Positions 40,348 through 49,474 of a stretch of DNA of 64,000 nucleotides are shown piece after piece. The position numbers and the translations under genes were made by a program. Below the pieces are notes generated by a model that did not search any database, was not told the origin of the DNA, and worked only from the letters and a program-made list of their open reading frames with translations. The stretch is from the NCBI RefSeq assembly GCF_030756675.1, contig NZ_JAVBXD010000015.1, positions 1 through 64,000 of the forward strand, written 5' to 3'. The DNA comes from Bacillus multifaciens. Its GTDB lineage: Bacteria > Bacillota > Bacilli > Bacillales > Bacillaceae_G. The stretch's first letter is position 1. Every line of letters starts with the position of its first letter.

Positions 40348-41913
40348 ATGAAAAAGTCAGTTAGGTTTAATGATCTCAGGATAAATACATTATCATTTGA
40401 AAAACTAAATATCTTTTTATTTTTTTATTCCTTTTTTATTATGTTGTTTTTTACACAGACATCTCCATTCTTTACGTTAAGTGAGTGGGTAGATTCTAAT
40501 GCCTTTTTTACAGTTGGAAAAGGTATGGCTAATGGAGTAGTCCCTTATCAAGATATTTTTGAACAAAAGGGTCCTTTGTTATATGGTTTGCATGCATTAG
40601 CTTATTCGTTTTCTCATACTACTTTCGTTGGAGTATACATACTGGAAAGTCTTGCGATGTTCGCTAACGTTGTTTTAGCATTCAAGATTTCCCGCCTTTA
40701 TTTGAATTGGATGCCTTCTGCACTTATATCTATTTTTTTCCCAGTATTAGTATTAAATCAAAATGCATTTCGTTTTGGGGATAGTGCTGAAGAGTTTTCA
40801 ATTCCTTTCATAATGACACTTCTTTATATGATATTTAAATATTATAAGTACGGCTCTGACTCTCTATTTAAACGAGGAATTTTTCTTCTAAATGGGATTA
40901 TGATCGCCTGCGTATTTTGGATTAAATTTACCCTTGTCGGGGCTTGGATTGGATTCTACCTTGCAATTTTATTTATTTGTATAGGTGAAAAAAGATGGAA
41001 GGACTTAATGAACGCAATTGTTTTCACGTTTGCTGGACTAGTTCTTGCAAGTATTCCATGGTTTATCTATTTTGGTATGAATCATGCAATTCAAGATTTG
41101 ATAGATGTGTATTTAAAATTTAATCTTGGTACTTATTCATCACAAGTTGGTACAGTTGAAAAACTAGCTAATTTTGCGTTTACTTTTGGAGATGCATTTA
41201 ATGGTAATTTCGAAAGTAAAGTGTTAATTCTTGTTGGTTTAATTGATTTTATGTTTACATGGAAGTATTTTAAAGATAGAAGTCAAAAATGGATGCTTTT
41301 AAGTACTGTCATTTTCTTAATAGTAGGAGTATATATTGGAGGAAGAGGCTATCCATACTACTTCCTTATTATAACTCCTTTGGGGCTATTTGGATTGATA
41401 GCAATCGCTCATTTTATTCAAAATGCTAACATGAAGTCGCAGATTACTCTTGGTAAGAGTAAATGGTTTGCTCTATCAATGATGGCAATGGCAACAATTT
41501 TCTTTTGCTTCGGTTATAATTCCAACATGAAGGCTTCAAAGTTCTATCAGAAGGGGCCTCTTGCACAAGAAACATTTGCAGAAATCATGCATCAAGAACC
41601 GAATCCAACATTATTAAATTATGGTTCTTTAGACGGTGGGTTTTATTTAGCTGCAGATATTGTACCGAATATCCGCTATTTTGAAAGACAAAACATTGGT
41701 TATGATGAATATCCTGAAAATATGGATGAACAACATCGTTATATAAAAGAGAAAAAAGTTAAGTTTGTTGTATTAAGAGTTGATCCAAAAACGAGCCCAA
41801 GTGAGGTTGACGTTCCTTACCTTCGCAAAAATTATCGTTTAGTTGCTGAGCAAAAGCAATTTGTAGAAGGAGCAGAAACGAAATTCTTGCTCTATAAAGA
41901 TAAAAGCTTGTAA
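40348..41913 (+). CDS. GT-C fold membrane glycosyltransferase (ArnT/PMT-like)
   Basis: 521-aa polytopic protein with about eleven predicted membrane helices. The first outer loop has the acidic motif WVDSNAFF and then FEQKGPLLYGLHAL, as in GT-C enzymes that take sugars from polyprenyl-phosphate donors; a soluble C-terminal region (about 405-520) follows. ATG 40348 has only a distant AGAGGA, so initiation may be weak. Probably decorates a surface polymer with the sugar charged by the GtrB-like enzyme 39016-40011 (inference). Confidence 0.8.
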   Translation: MKKSVRFNDLRINTLSFEKLNIFLFFYSFFIMLFFTQTSPFFTLSEWVDSNAFFTVGKGMANGVVPYQDIFEQKGPLLYGLHALAYSFSHTTFVGVYILESLAMFANVVLAFKISRLYLNWMPSALISIFFPVLVLNQNAFRFGDSAEEFSIPFIMTLLYMIFKYYKYGSDSLFKRGIFLLNGIMIACVFWIKFTLVGAWIGFYLAILFICIGEKRWKDLMNAIVFTFAGLVLASIPWFIYFGMNHAIQDLIDVYLKFNLGTYSSQVGTVEKLANFAFTFGDAFNGNFESKVLILVGLIDFMFTWKYFKDRSQKWMLLSTVIFLIVGVYIGGRGYPYYFLIITPLGLFGLIAIAHFIQNANMKSQITLGKSKWFALSMMAMATIFFCFGYNSNMKASKFYQKGPLAQETFAEIMHQEPNPTLLNYGSLDGGFYLAADIVPNIRYFERQNIGYDEYPENMDEQHRYIKEKKVKFVVLRVDPKTSPSEVDVPYLRKNYRLVAEQKQFVEGAETKFLLYKDKSL

Positions 41914-42011
41914 AACTTGTTGTTTGTTGTGTTAATAGAACAACGGGAAATTTTATTCTACTCTTTAGTAAAGAAATGAAAGTAAAACAGAAGCAAATAG
42001 AGTGTATGACT

Positions 42012-42050
42012 AAAAACCTCATCTATTGTTAAAGTGGATGAGGTTTTTTT
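42012..42050. terminator. terminator downstream of the GT-C gene
   Basis: AAAAACCTCATC / GATGAGGTTTTT stem with seven T; A-rich on the left and thus possibly bidirectional. Confidence 0.8.
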
Positions 42051-42151
42051 CTATCCATTTAAATTTTTCTATAAGTCACTGTAGAATGTGCTGGTTTTCT
42101 GAAATCTTGTACATAACTGTTTATATATCAGTCCACTTTGCTTTTTTAACA

Positions 42152-42262
42152 TCTAAGTTTCGGCCACGCAGAACAAAATATGACCACTACTATGCATGGC
42201 CAGATGTCTTGTCCTCACTAAAAAGAAAGAGGCTTTATATCAGTTTTTAACGTCTTATAATA
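42152..42262 (+). repeat. family B intergenic repeat, copy 2
   Basis: CTATGCATGGCCAGATGTCT, then CTAAAAAGAAAGAGGCTTTA and TCAGTTTTTAACGTCTTATA. It shares these blocks in the same order with the segments at 17,200, 47,985 and 50,980. Confidence 0.6.
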
Positions 42263-42366
42263 AAACTTTTTATTTAGTTTGTAATAATACGTTCTGAAAG
42301 TATCATTTATATTGTAAAATGAAATTAAGATAAAAATGAATGGACAGGAGAGATCACGCTTCGATT

Positions 42367-43401
42367 ATGCAAATGAAAAACCTGTTTCAAAGTAAAGGAT
42401 TTCAGAGGTTAGTTGTATTAGGGTTACTTGTGCTCATCTTATATGGATTGAAAAGTATGTTTAATTTAATTTTGATTACATTTATTCTTACGTATTTGAT
42501 GGATAGATTTCAAAAATTTATTTCTCGCAAGTTGGAACATTTTTTACCAATTAATAGGAAGATGATTATTGCATTTTTATATGTAGCATTAATTAGTGGA
42601 ATCGTTACTACATTATACAAATATGTACCAGTTTTACTGGTACAAATTACGCAACTTGTGTATCAGTTCAATATATTTGTACGAAATCCACCTGATAATG
42701 AAGTAATTAGATATCTAGTTTCTGCAATTGACCACGTGGAATTATCGAAGTATGTGAATCAAGGCGTTGATATTATTTATAATTCCCTAGCAAATGTTTG
42801 GAAAGTAAGTTTGCAAATTTTACTTTCCCTTATTTTAAGCTTATTTTTCTTACTAGAAAAGTCTAGAATTGTTATGTTTACAGCGAAGTTCAAAGAAAGT
42901 AAACTAGCCGTTTTCTATAATGAAATAGAGTATTTTGGAAGAAAATTTGCTCGCTCATTTGGAAAAGTGATTGAGGCGCAATTTCTTATCGCGATTGTAA
43001 ATTGTGTGTTATCGACCATTGCACTTTGGATTTTAGGTTTTCCGCAGCTGCTTGGACTAGCTTTAATGATCTTCTTGCTTGGTCTTATTCCAGTCGCAGG
43101 TGTAATTATTTCGCTGTTTCCGCTTTGTATAATTGCTTATAATACCGGTGGTATGGTGTATATTTTATACGTTTTAATTATTGTGGCAGTCATTCATGCG
43201 ATTGAAAGTTACTTCTTAAATCCAAAGTTTATGTCAGAAAAAACAAATTTACCTATATTTTATACATTTATGATTTTAATTTTCTCTGAACACTTTTTAG
43301 GTGTATGGGGATTGATTATAGGGATTCCAATTTTTATGTTTTTACTTGATGTGTTAGAAGTAATAAGTGACGAAAAAGAAGAAACAGTGAATAAGGAATA
43401 A
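42367..43401 (+). CDS. AI-2E family (PerM/YueF-like) membrane permease
   Basis: Polytopic transporter of the AI-2E family, some of whose members export signalling molecules while others are Na+/H+ antiporters; the substrate here is unknown. About 344 aa from ATG 42367 (MQMKNLFQSKGFQRLVV). The frame is open to ATG 42340, and AGGAGA lies between, so the start is uncertain. Seen: eight membrane helices with the family LGLIPVAGVIISLFP and ESYFLNPKFM motifs. It has its own terminator. Confidence 0.87.
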   Translation: MQMKNLFQSKGFQRLVVLGLLVLILYGLKSMFNLILITFILTYLMDRFQKFISRKLEHFLPINRKMIIAFLYVALISGIVTTLYKYVPVLLVQITQLVYQFNIFVRNPPDNEVIRYLVSAIDHVELSKYVNQGVDIIYNSLANVWKVSLQILLSLILSLFFLLEKSRIVMFTAKFKESKLAVFYNEIEYFGRKFARSFGKVIEAQFLIAIVNCVLSTIALWILGFPQLLGLALMIFLLGLIPVAGVIISLFPLCIIAYNTGGMVYILYVLIIVAVIHAIESYFLNPKFMSEKTNLPIFYTFMILIFSEHFLGVWGLIIGIPIFMFLLDVLEVISDEKEETVNKE

Positions 43402-43428
43402 AAAAGCATCTATTTAGATGCTTTTTTA
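43401..43428 (+). terminator. terminator after the AI-2E permease
   Basis: AAAAAGCATCTA / AGATGCTTTTT stem with a short loop and T run. Confidence 0.85.
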
Positions 43429-43484
43429 TTTATAACTTATATTTTCGTATGCCATACTGTAAGAAAAGATAATGGGGTGAAGAA

Positions 43485-44444
43485 GTGGTTGTAAACGAAA
43501 AATATGAATTTGCAACATTTGCTGGAGGATGTTTTTGGTGCATGGTGTCACCATTTGAGGAAATGGATGGCATTATAAAGATTGTATCTGGATATACAGG
43601 TGGGCATAAGGAAAATCCAACATACAAAGAAGTTTGCTCAGAGACAACTGGGCATTATGAGGCGGTACAAATTACTTTTGATCCAGGGTGTATGCCCTAT
43701 GAACAATTACTTCACTTATATTGGCAACAAATTGATCCAACTGATGCTGGAGGTCAATTTCATGATCGCGGACAATCATATGAAACAGCCATTTTGTATC
43801 ATAGTGAAGAGCAACGTAAAGCCGCAGAAGTGTCTAAACGTGAGTTAGAAGAAAGTGGACGTTTTTCGAAACCGATTGTCACGAAGATTTTACCAGCTGC
43901 AACATTTTATCCTGCGGAAGAGTATCATCAAGGTTATCATGAGAAAAATCAGTTTCGATACGCGTTATATCGCCAAGGCTCAGGGCGTGATGCGTTTATC
44001 AAGAAATATTGGCCAAAGGATAATACTCATTTAAAGGAAAAGCTTACTGACATGCAATTTTATGTTACACAAGAAAATGGAACAGAACCACCTTTTCAAA
44101 ATGAATATTGGGACTATAAAGAAGAAGGTATTTACGTTGATATCGTATCAGGAGAGCCTTTATTTAGTTCGTTAGATAAATTTGATAGCGGCTGTGGGTG
44201 GCCTAGTTTTACAAAACCGATGCTATCAGCAAGTATAAAAGAAAAAATGGATGTTAGTCATAATATGACGAGAACGGAAGTACGCAGTAAAGAAGCAGAT
44301 TCTCATTTGGGACACGTATTTCCAGATGGACCAGGACCGAATGGTTTACGTTATTGTATTAACTCTGCAGCATTGCGCTTTATTCCTAGAGAGGATTTAG
44401 AGAAAGAAGGATATGGGGATTTTCTCATCTTGTTTAGACGCTAA
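43485..44444 (+). CDS. msrAB: Bifunctional methionine sulfoxide reductase MsrA/MsrB
   Basis: Repairs both S- and R-forms of methionine sulfoxide. It is 319 aa: MsrA domain (about 1-160) with GGCFWCM (catalytic C16) and MsrB domain (about 178-315) with [26 protein letters not shown] and catalytic [11 protein letters not shown]. The zinc CxxC pairs found in E. coli MsrB are absent (DIVSG and SKEADS instead), the common Bacillus variant. Start GTG 43485 after GGGGTGA. No signal peptide, so cytosolic. Confidence 0.96.
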   Translation: MVVNEKYEFATFAGGCFWCMVSPFEEMDGIIKIVSGYTGGHKENPTYKEVCSETTGHYEAVQITFDPGCMPYEQLLHLYWQQIDPTDAGGQFHDRGQSYETAILYHSEEQRKAAEVSKRELEESGRFSKPIVTKILPAATFYPAEEYHQGYHEKNQFRYALYRQGSGRDAFIKKYWPKDNTHLKEKLTDMQFYVTQENGTEPPFQNEYWDYKEEGIYVDIVSGEPLFSSLDKFDSGCGWPSFTKPMLSASIKEKMDVSHNMTRTEVRSKEADSHLGHVFPDGPGPNGLRYCINSAALRFIPREDLEKEGYGDFLILFRR

Positions 44445-44448
44445 AAAA

Positions 44449-44498
44449 GATAACAGCCTGTTCCACTTATTTCATTTTTGGAACAGGCTGTTATTATA
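44449..44498. terminator. msrAB terminator
   Basis: AACAGCCTGTTCC / GGAACAGGCTGTT, 13-bp stem with a 15-nt loop; the T run is short (ATTATATT). Confidence 0.75.
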
Positions 44499-44605
44499 TT
44501 GGAACACATCCGGTACGATCAATGATTCGGAAATCCCCAGTATCTTTTCGAATGTGAACATTTTATATGTCATTTTTTTAACTTGTATTTATATAGAAAT
44601 GGTAA

Positions 44606-46039
44606 TCATATAGTTTTTTTTTTCATATATTGATGAATTACATAGATTCCATAGCTTTGAATAATGAAGAAGCTAGGAATGATAAAATATCGATACCTTG
44701 TCTGTATCTCTATTAAAAAATGAACAGCTATATATCCGATAATAAGTAAGAGAAATAATGTATAATGAAAGTTTTTCTGTTTTGTGAAAAGAAGGGGTAA
44801 TAATCCAATTACACCAAATAACATAGTTGCCATATACACATATTTTTCATATTTCATGGATGTATCAATTAATTCTTTTTTGTTTAAGTGATTTAAGCTC
44901 CAGTAACCAGCGGAGTCAATATCACCCCACATAGAGGAAAATTTATCTCCAAAGAGCGTGAATAGCTTTTCTTTATCTGCAATTCGTTCTTTAATGAGTT
45001 TCATTTCTACTGCTTTTCGTTCTTCACCTATTTCTAGGCCTAAGATTTGTTCAGCATCTGATTCTGAATATGAGCCTGCTGTTTCATGGTTAAGCCCTAT
45101 GGAAAATTTCCAAAGAGGGTCACGATTAGATAAAGGATATTTTGTAACTCCTGTAGTAATGAACAGAGAGCTTACAATATAATGGACAGCGTAAAAAACA
45201 ACAAGAATACCAATGAGTTTCTTTGTAGTAGTAAACATTGTTTGTTTATCTTTTCCAAGAAATCCATGAAGGAATAGGTAAATGATAACTGCTAATAAAA
45301 TGAGACTACCTAGAGGGCGTATTATATCACCAAGCGCTAGTGTAATTCCGACAAAAATCCAAGTATATTTACTGTGGAGCCCTTTTGTTACTAGTAAATA
45401 GAATCCTAAATAAAATAAAAAGGTTGCAAGGTGTTCATTAGTTAAGACAGAACTCATCATAATGCTTGAAATATAAAAGGCATATAATAGTCCAGCTATG
45501 CGTCCAGTCCATTCATTGAAAACTTTGCTTGTAATGCCATATATACATAGTGTCGTTCCTGTACAATAAAGGACATTTAACAACTTTAAAATGAATATAT
45601 GGTTACCAAATAATTTGATGACAAAAGCCTGATACATCATAAATCCTAGTTGATACACCCATGTTGTGTAGTAGGGAGAACTTGAGAAACTATAATCGCC
45701 GTGAGCAGCTTGTACAGCACTCTCATACATTAATGCAAAGTCAGATTCAACTGGTGTTGGGATTTTTAGAATCCAAATAAATCGAGTGATAAACGCACAA
45801 AGTGTTAATAAAATAATAAATGTAGTTTTTGAAAAGTATGTATTACAAAGATAAGTTAGTAGTATAAGCAAAATCATGGTGATAATTATAATGGGAGCAC
45901 TAATAAGTGTTCGAACGAATAGAGTTTCTTTAACAGTTAAATAAGAATTCCAAATAGAAAAAGCAAAGATAAGTAAGCACAAAATTGTGAGGCACTTTGC
46001 TAACAATGAACTGAAACGACTCCATTGTATGGTTAACAT
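44606..46039 (-). CDS. GT-C fold membrane glycosyltransferase (GT39-like), paralogue 1
   Basis: 477-aa polytopic protein with about twelve membrane helices. Start ATG 46039 (MLTIQWSRFSSLLAKC), with AAGGGGTG nine nt upstream. The outer-loop motif PTPVESDFALMYESAVQAAHGDYSF contains the catalytic-type acidic pair, and SSVLTNEHLATFLFYLGFYLL plus DIIRPLG are shared with the protein at 52073-53398. Likely mannosyl- or other glycosyltransferase acting on the outer face; acceptor unknown. Confidence 0.83.
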   Translation of the reverse strand: MLTIQWSRFSSLLAKCLTILCLLIFAFSIWNSYLTVKETLFVRTLISAPIIIITMILLILLTYLCNTYFSKTTFIILLTLCAFITRFIWILKIPTPVESDFALMYESAVQAAHGDYSFSSSPYYTTWVYQLGFMMYQAFVIKLFGNHIFILKLLNVLYCTGTTLCIYGITSKVFNEWTGRIAGLLYAFYISSIMMSSVLTNEHLATFLFYLGFYLLVTKGLHSKYTWIFVGITLALGDIIRPLGSLILLAVIIYLFLHGFLGKDKQTMFTTTKKLIGILVVFYAVHYIVSSLFITTGVTKYPLSNRDPLWKFSIGLNHETAGSYSESDAEQILGLEIGEERKAVEMKLIKERIADKEKLFTLFGDKFSSMWGDIDSAGYWSLNHLNKKELIDTSMKYEKYVYMATMLFGVIGLLPLLFTKQKNFHYTLFLLLIIGYIAVHFLIEIQTRYRYFIIPSFFIIQSYGIYVIHQYMKKKTI

Positions 46040-46114
46040 GATTGAATACACCCCTTGTTGCATATAATGATTTATACAGGAATAAGGCACGCTACTTATT
46101 GCACTTAAGAACTC

Positions 46115-46130
46115 GAAGTTTTACTTTATA
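46115..46130 (-). repeat. solo bcr1 terminus upstream of the GT-C gene
   Basis: CGAAGTTTTACTTTATA resembles the AAGTTTCACTTTATA end of full copies (one mismatch), with no element body attached. Confidence 0.5.
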
Positions 46131-46185
46131 AGAATACAATTTTTTTCAACAAGGTAAAATGTTTTTCAGAAAGAAAAAATAATAA

Positions 46186-46214
46186 AATATGCCCCTTGTT
46201 TAGACAAGAGGCAT
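46186..46214 (-). terminator. terminator for the ABC-F gene
   Basis: Minus-strand stem ATATGCCTCTTGT / ACAAGGGGCATAT with a 4-nt loop, then TTTATTATTTTTT. A bcr1 copy lies between the gene and this terminator. Confidence 0.75.
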
Positions 46215-46215
46215 A

Positions 46216-46376
46216 TTTTTATCCCGCTATTCGTGGGCGTCCTGCGATTCTGAGCGAGCCGCTTCCGCTTTTTTAAAGAAGTTAGGTGGGAGATAAACTG
46301 TCCGTAAAAGCCCGATTGGTGAGGGCTGATAATCAGTGGGGATAACGCCCCCCACTGATTAAAGTTTCACTTTATT
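46216..46376 (-). repeat. bcr1-type repeat, full-length, overlapping the ABC-F stop codon
   Basis: Reverse copy from TTTTATCCCGCTATTCGTGG to AAAGTTTCACTTTATTG with TTTAT at both ends, and a clear ATCAGTGGGG / CCCCACTGAT hairpin. The stop codon of the ABC-F gene lies in its terminal ATAAAG. Confidence 0.87.
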
Positions 46377-47931
46377 GATGAGCTGCTTTCTCTGCCCATT
46401 CTTCTACGTTCCAAACTTTTGTAATCCAACCTTCATAAAAGTCCGGCTCGTGACAAACAAGAACGATTGTACCTTTATATGCTTTCATAGCACGCTGTAA
46501 TTCTTCTTTTGCTGTTACGTCGAGATGGTTTGTTGGCTCATCAAATAATAGCCAGTTACTTTCCGTTGCCATTAATTTGCATAAACGAACTTTTGCTTGT
46601 TCACCACCACTTAATTGGCTCAGTGGACGAGAAATATGTTCATTTTTTAAGCCACATTTCGCAAGCATTGCACGTACTTGATGCTGATCTAAGTGCGGGA
46701 ACGCATTCCATACATCATCAATTGGCGTAATATTTTCAGCCTTAACTTCTTGTTCAAAATAAGCGGGCTCTAAGAAATCACCAAGACTAATTTTTCCGTT
46801 TAGCGGTTTAATTTTTCCAAGAATCGTTTTGAGTAATGTTGATTTTCCGACCCCGTTACATCCAACAATGGCAATTTTTTCACCGCGTTCAATTGTCATT
46901 GTTAACTTCGGTAAGAGAGGATGTGTGTAGCCGATTTCTACACCTTCTCCTTCAAAGACAAAACGACTGCTCGCGCGGCATTCTTTAAAAGAAAACTCCG
47001 GTTTCATAGCAGTTTCTGGACGATCAATACGTTCCATACGATTGAGTTGTTTTTGACGGCTTTTTGCACGTCCAGTTGTTGAGTAACGCGCTTTATTTCG
47101 CGCAATAAAATCTTCTTGCTGTTTAATGAATTCTTGTTGTTTTTGATATGCTTGTAAATGTTGATTTTTGTTAATTTCTGCTAGTTCTAAGAACTTTTCA
47201 TATGTTGCTGTATAACGTGACATTTTTGAAAACTCAAGATGGAAAATAACATTAACACATTTGTTCATAAACTCTGTATCATGGGAAATTAAAAGGAACG
47301 CATGAGGATATTCCTTTAAATAGTTTGTTAACCATTGAATATGTTCAACGTCTAAATAGTTCGTTGGCTCATCGAGTAATAGTACCTCAGGCTGCTCAAG
47401 TAATAGCTTCGCAAGTAATACTTTCGTACGTTGTCCACCACTTAACGCTGAAACATCACGATCTAGGCCAATTGCATCAATTCCAAGACCGCGTGCTGCT
47501 TCTTCAATTTTAATATCTAATAAATAGAAGCCGCCTGCTTCAAGTGCATCTTGCACTCCTGCCATTTTTTCAAGTAGTTCTTCTAATTCTTCTGGCGATG
47601 CTGTTGCCATGTTCTCAGCAATTGTATTTAACTCTTTTTCTTTTTCAAATAAAGGTAAGAATGCATCCGTTAATACATCACGAATCGTTCGTCCAGGTGT
47701 TAAAATTGTGTGTTGATCTAAATATCCATAGTGTGTGCCTGGTGTCCATTCTACACGACCTTGATCATGAATCAGTTGCCCTGTAATAATATTCATAAAT
47801 GTTGATTTACCAACACCATTTGCACCGACTAATCCGACATGTTCTCCTGCTAATAAACGCATTGATACATCTTTAAATAGTGTACGGTCACCAAAAGTAT
47901 GACCTAGATTTTCAACTGTTAATAAGCTCAT
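46372..47931 (-). CDS. ABC-F family ATPase (YfmM-like)
   Basis: Soluble tandem-ATPase protein of the translation-factor/ribosome-protection class. It is 519 aa: two ABC domains with Walker A GANGVGKST and GCNGVGKST, signatures ALSGGQRTK and QLSGGEQAK, Walker B LLLDEPTNYLD and LLFDEPTNHLD, separated by a charged P-site tRNA-interaction linker (about 240-315, rich in Lys/Gln/Arg). No membrane segments. It most resembles B. subtilis YfmM by length and N-terminus. ATG 47931 follows CGGAGGACAC. Resistance role not shown. Confidence 0.93.
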   Translation of the reverse strand: MSLLTVENLGHTFGDRTLFKDVSMRLLAGEHVGLVGANGVGKSTFMNIITGQLIHDQGRVEWTPGTHYGYLDQHTILTPGRTIRDVLTDAFLPLFEKEKELNTIAENMATASPEELEELLEKMAGVQDALEAGGFYLLDIKIEEAARGLGIDAIGLDRDVSALSGGQRTKVLLAKLLLEQPEVLLLDEPTNYLDVEHIQWLTNYLKEYPHAFLLISHDTEFMNKCVNVIFHLEFSKMSRYTATYEKFLELAEINKNQHLQAYQKQQEFIKQQEDFIARNKARYSTTGRAKSRQKQLNRMERIDRPETAMKPEFSFKECRASSRFVFEGEGVEIGYTHPLLPKLTMTIERGEKIAIVGCNGVGKSTLLKTILGKIKPLNGKISLGDFLEPAYFEQEVKAENITPIDDVWNAFPHLDQHQVRAMLAKCGLKNEHISRPLSQLSGGEQAKVRLCKLMATESNWLLFDEPTNHLDVTAKEELQRAMKAYKGTIVLVCHEPDFYEGWITKVWNVEEWAEKAAHQ

Positions 47932-47984
47932 AGTGTCCTCCGCCCTGTTTGAAATATATAAATTTATTTTAATTTTTCAATATA

Positions 47985-48115
47985 AAAGTCGCTGCTATGC
48001 AGCATAAAAAATGCCCTGCACTCGCTTTCTCTTTTTGCAGCTGCTCTTGACTATCTAAAAAGAAAGAGATTTTAGGTCAGTGTTTCAATTTATAATAGTA
48101 TCTTGAATCATGATA
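47985..48115 (+). repeat. family B intergenic repeat, copy 3
   Basis: CTTGACTATCTAAAAAGAAA, then GAGATTTTAGGTCAGTGTTT and AATTTATAATAGTA match the second half of copy 2; the first half is more diverged. Confidence 0.5.
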
Positions 48116-48437
48116 CTAAATTCTTAAATATAATGCTATCTTTTATCTTTGAATGAACACGTATTCTTTATGGAAATTAACTGTAACTTTATGGGGTTTT
48201 CATTACAACAATGTAATGTTCCTGTAAGCTAAATCGATAGTGAGGTTCTTATATATATTATAAAATTTAGTCAGTAAGGTGGTACAAACACTGTAAAGAT
48301 GAATAAACATAATGATAAAAAATACGAGAATGTGTGCTGTATACCAATATGATAAATAGTCATTCGTGTATTCATCTTATATTTGTTTAGAGATTACAAA
48401 AACCCCCCCTTGTTTTTACGAAAAGACCCCTTGTATA

Positions 48438-48476
48438 AAGAGCAACTGTTCCTGTCCGGGACAGTTGCTCTTTTTT
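48438..48476 (+). terminator. strong plus-strand terminator without an upstream gene
   Basis: AGAGCAACTGT / ACAGTTGCTCT stem with an inner CC-TGTCC-GG loop and eight T. The region 48116-48437 before it has no coding frame. Two further hairpins follow at 48488-48522 (AGAACAGTTAAT / ATTAACTGTTCT) and 48536-48573 (AGTAAGCCCCC / GGGGGCTTACT), the last probably ending the minus-strand glycosyltransferase transcript. Confidence 0.8.
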
Positions 48477-48586
48477 TTCTGCTTATTCGAGAACAGTTAA
48501 TACAAGTTGCAATTAACTGTTCTATTTGCCAACAGTAAGCCCCCTACCTCAATATTGTGGGTGGGGGGCTTACTGCTGGCATGAAT

Positions 48587-49408
48587 TTATTTAAAGTATC
48601 CTCTAACAATCCCTTTTAAGCGATTTGTATGGAATTTTCGTTTATCATTAGAGATGTTTTGCATTGCACGGAATAAAGCGGCGGCAATGGCGCGTAAAAA
48701 GTAAGGGAATCCATAATGTAAGCGAATGACTCTTCCGAAACCGCCGGCATAGGAAATAGCTCTTTTTAGTGATTGCTCATTAATAATCTCTTCTTTTACT
48801 GGATGATATACGAAAAGATCTTTCTTAAATAAACCTGTATAGCCATTCTTCATACCGCGAAGTACAAAGTCGGTTTCTTCACCGGCTCCGTAAATTGTCC
48901 CTGCTCCAACTCCTAAGTTTTCATCAAATGTGCCTACATCTTGTACGAACTGCTTCGTAAAGAAAAGGGCAAAGGAAGGGCCCATGAATCCGTATTTGTT
49001 ATTTAAAATAATATCTGTTTTAGGAGCATGTATTAAAGAGCCTGTCCCTTCTACATTTGTTGTATTGGTGGAAATAAAATGAATATTGTTATTTCGTTTA
49101 AACGTCTCCTGAATGTTTTCTAACACATTCGTTTCGTAAATACAGTCGTCATCTGGAAAAGCGATAACATCACCATCAGCTACTTTTAAACCTGTGTTTC
49201 GTGCACGGGAGAGTCCTTTGATTGGCGTGTATATATAATTGATTGGGAATTTTTCTTTATAGTCATTAAATAAATCTGCGATTGGTGTATCGTTTTGGTC
49301 GACTACAATGAGTTCAAAGCCTTTATATGTTTGCTTTTCTAACGATTTTAGTAAATCTATAATATCATCACGTCTGCCGCAAGTCGCCATGATTAAAGAG
49401 AATTTCAA
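48587..49408 (-). CDS. Glycosyltransferase family 2 protein
   Basis: Cytosolic GT-A enzyme for surface polysaccharide, 273 aa. Seen: LIMATCGRRDDIIDLLKSLEKQ, VVDQNDTP, GLSRARNTGL, the DXD-type motif AFPDDDC, and GAGEETDFVLR in the acceptor-site helix. The start is TTG 49408 with AAAGGAGC upstream. It lies 66 nt downstream of the flippase gene on the same strand, so the two form an operon. Sugar specificity cannot be read from sequence. Confidence 0.88.
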   Translation of the reverse strand: MKFSLIMATCGRRDDIIDLLKSLEKQTYKGFELIVVDQNDTPIADLFNDYKEKFPINYIYTPIKGLSRARNTGLKVADGDVIAFPDDDCIYETNVLENIQETFKRNNNIHFISTNTTNVEGTGSLIHAPKTDIILNNKYGFMGPSFALFFTKQFVQDVGTFDENLGVGAGTIYGAGEETDFVLRGMKNGYTGLFKKDLFVYHPVKEEIINEQSLKRAISYAGGFGRVIRLHYGFPYFLRAIAAALFRAMQNISNDKRKFHTNRLKGIVRGYFK

Positions 49409-49474
49409 TCGGAACAGCTCCTTTAAAGAAGTTTCATTCGCTTAAACATGCAAGATGGTGTTTTGTTACTTACA

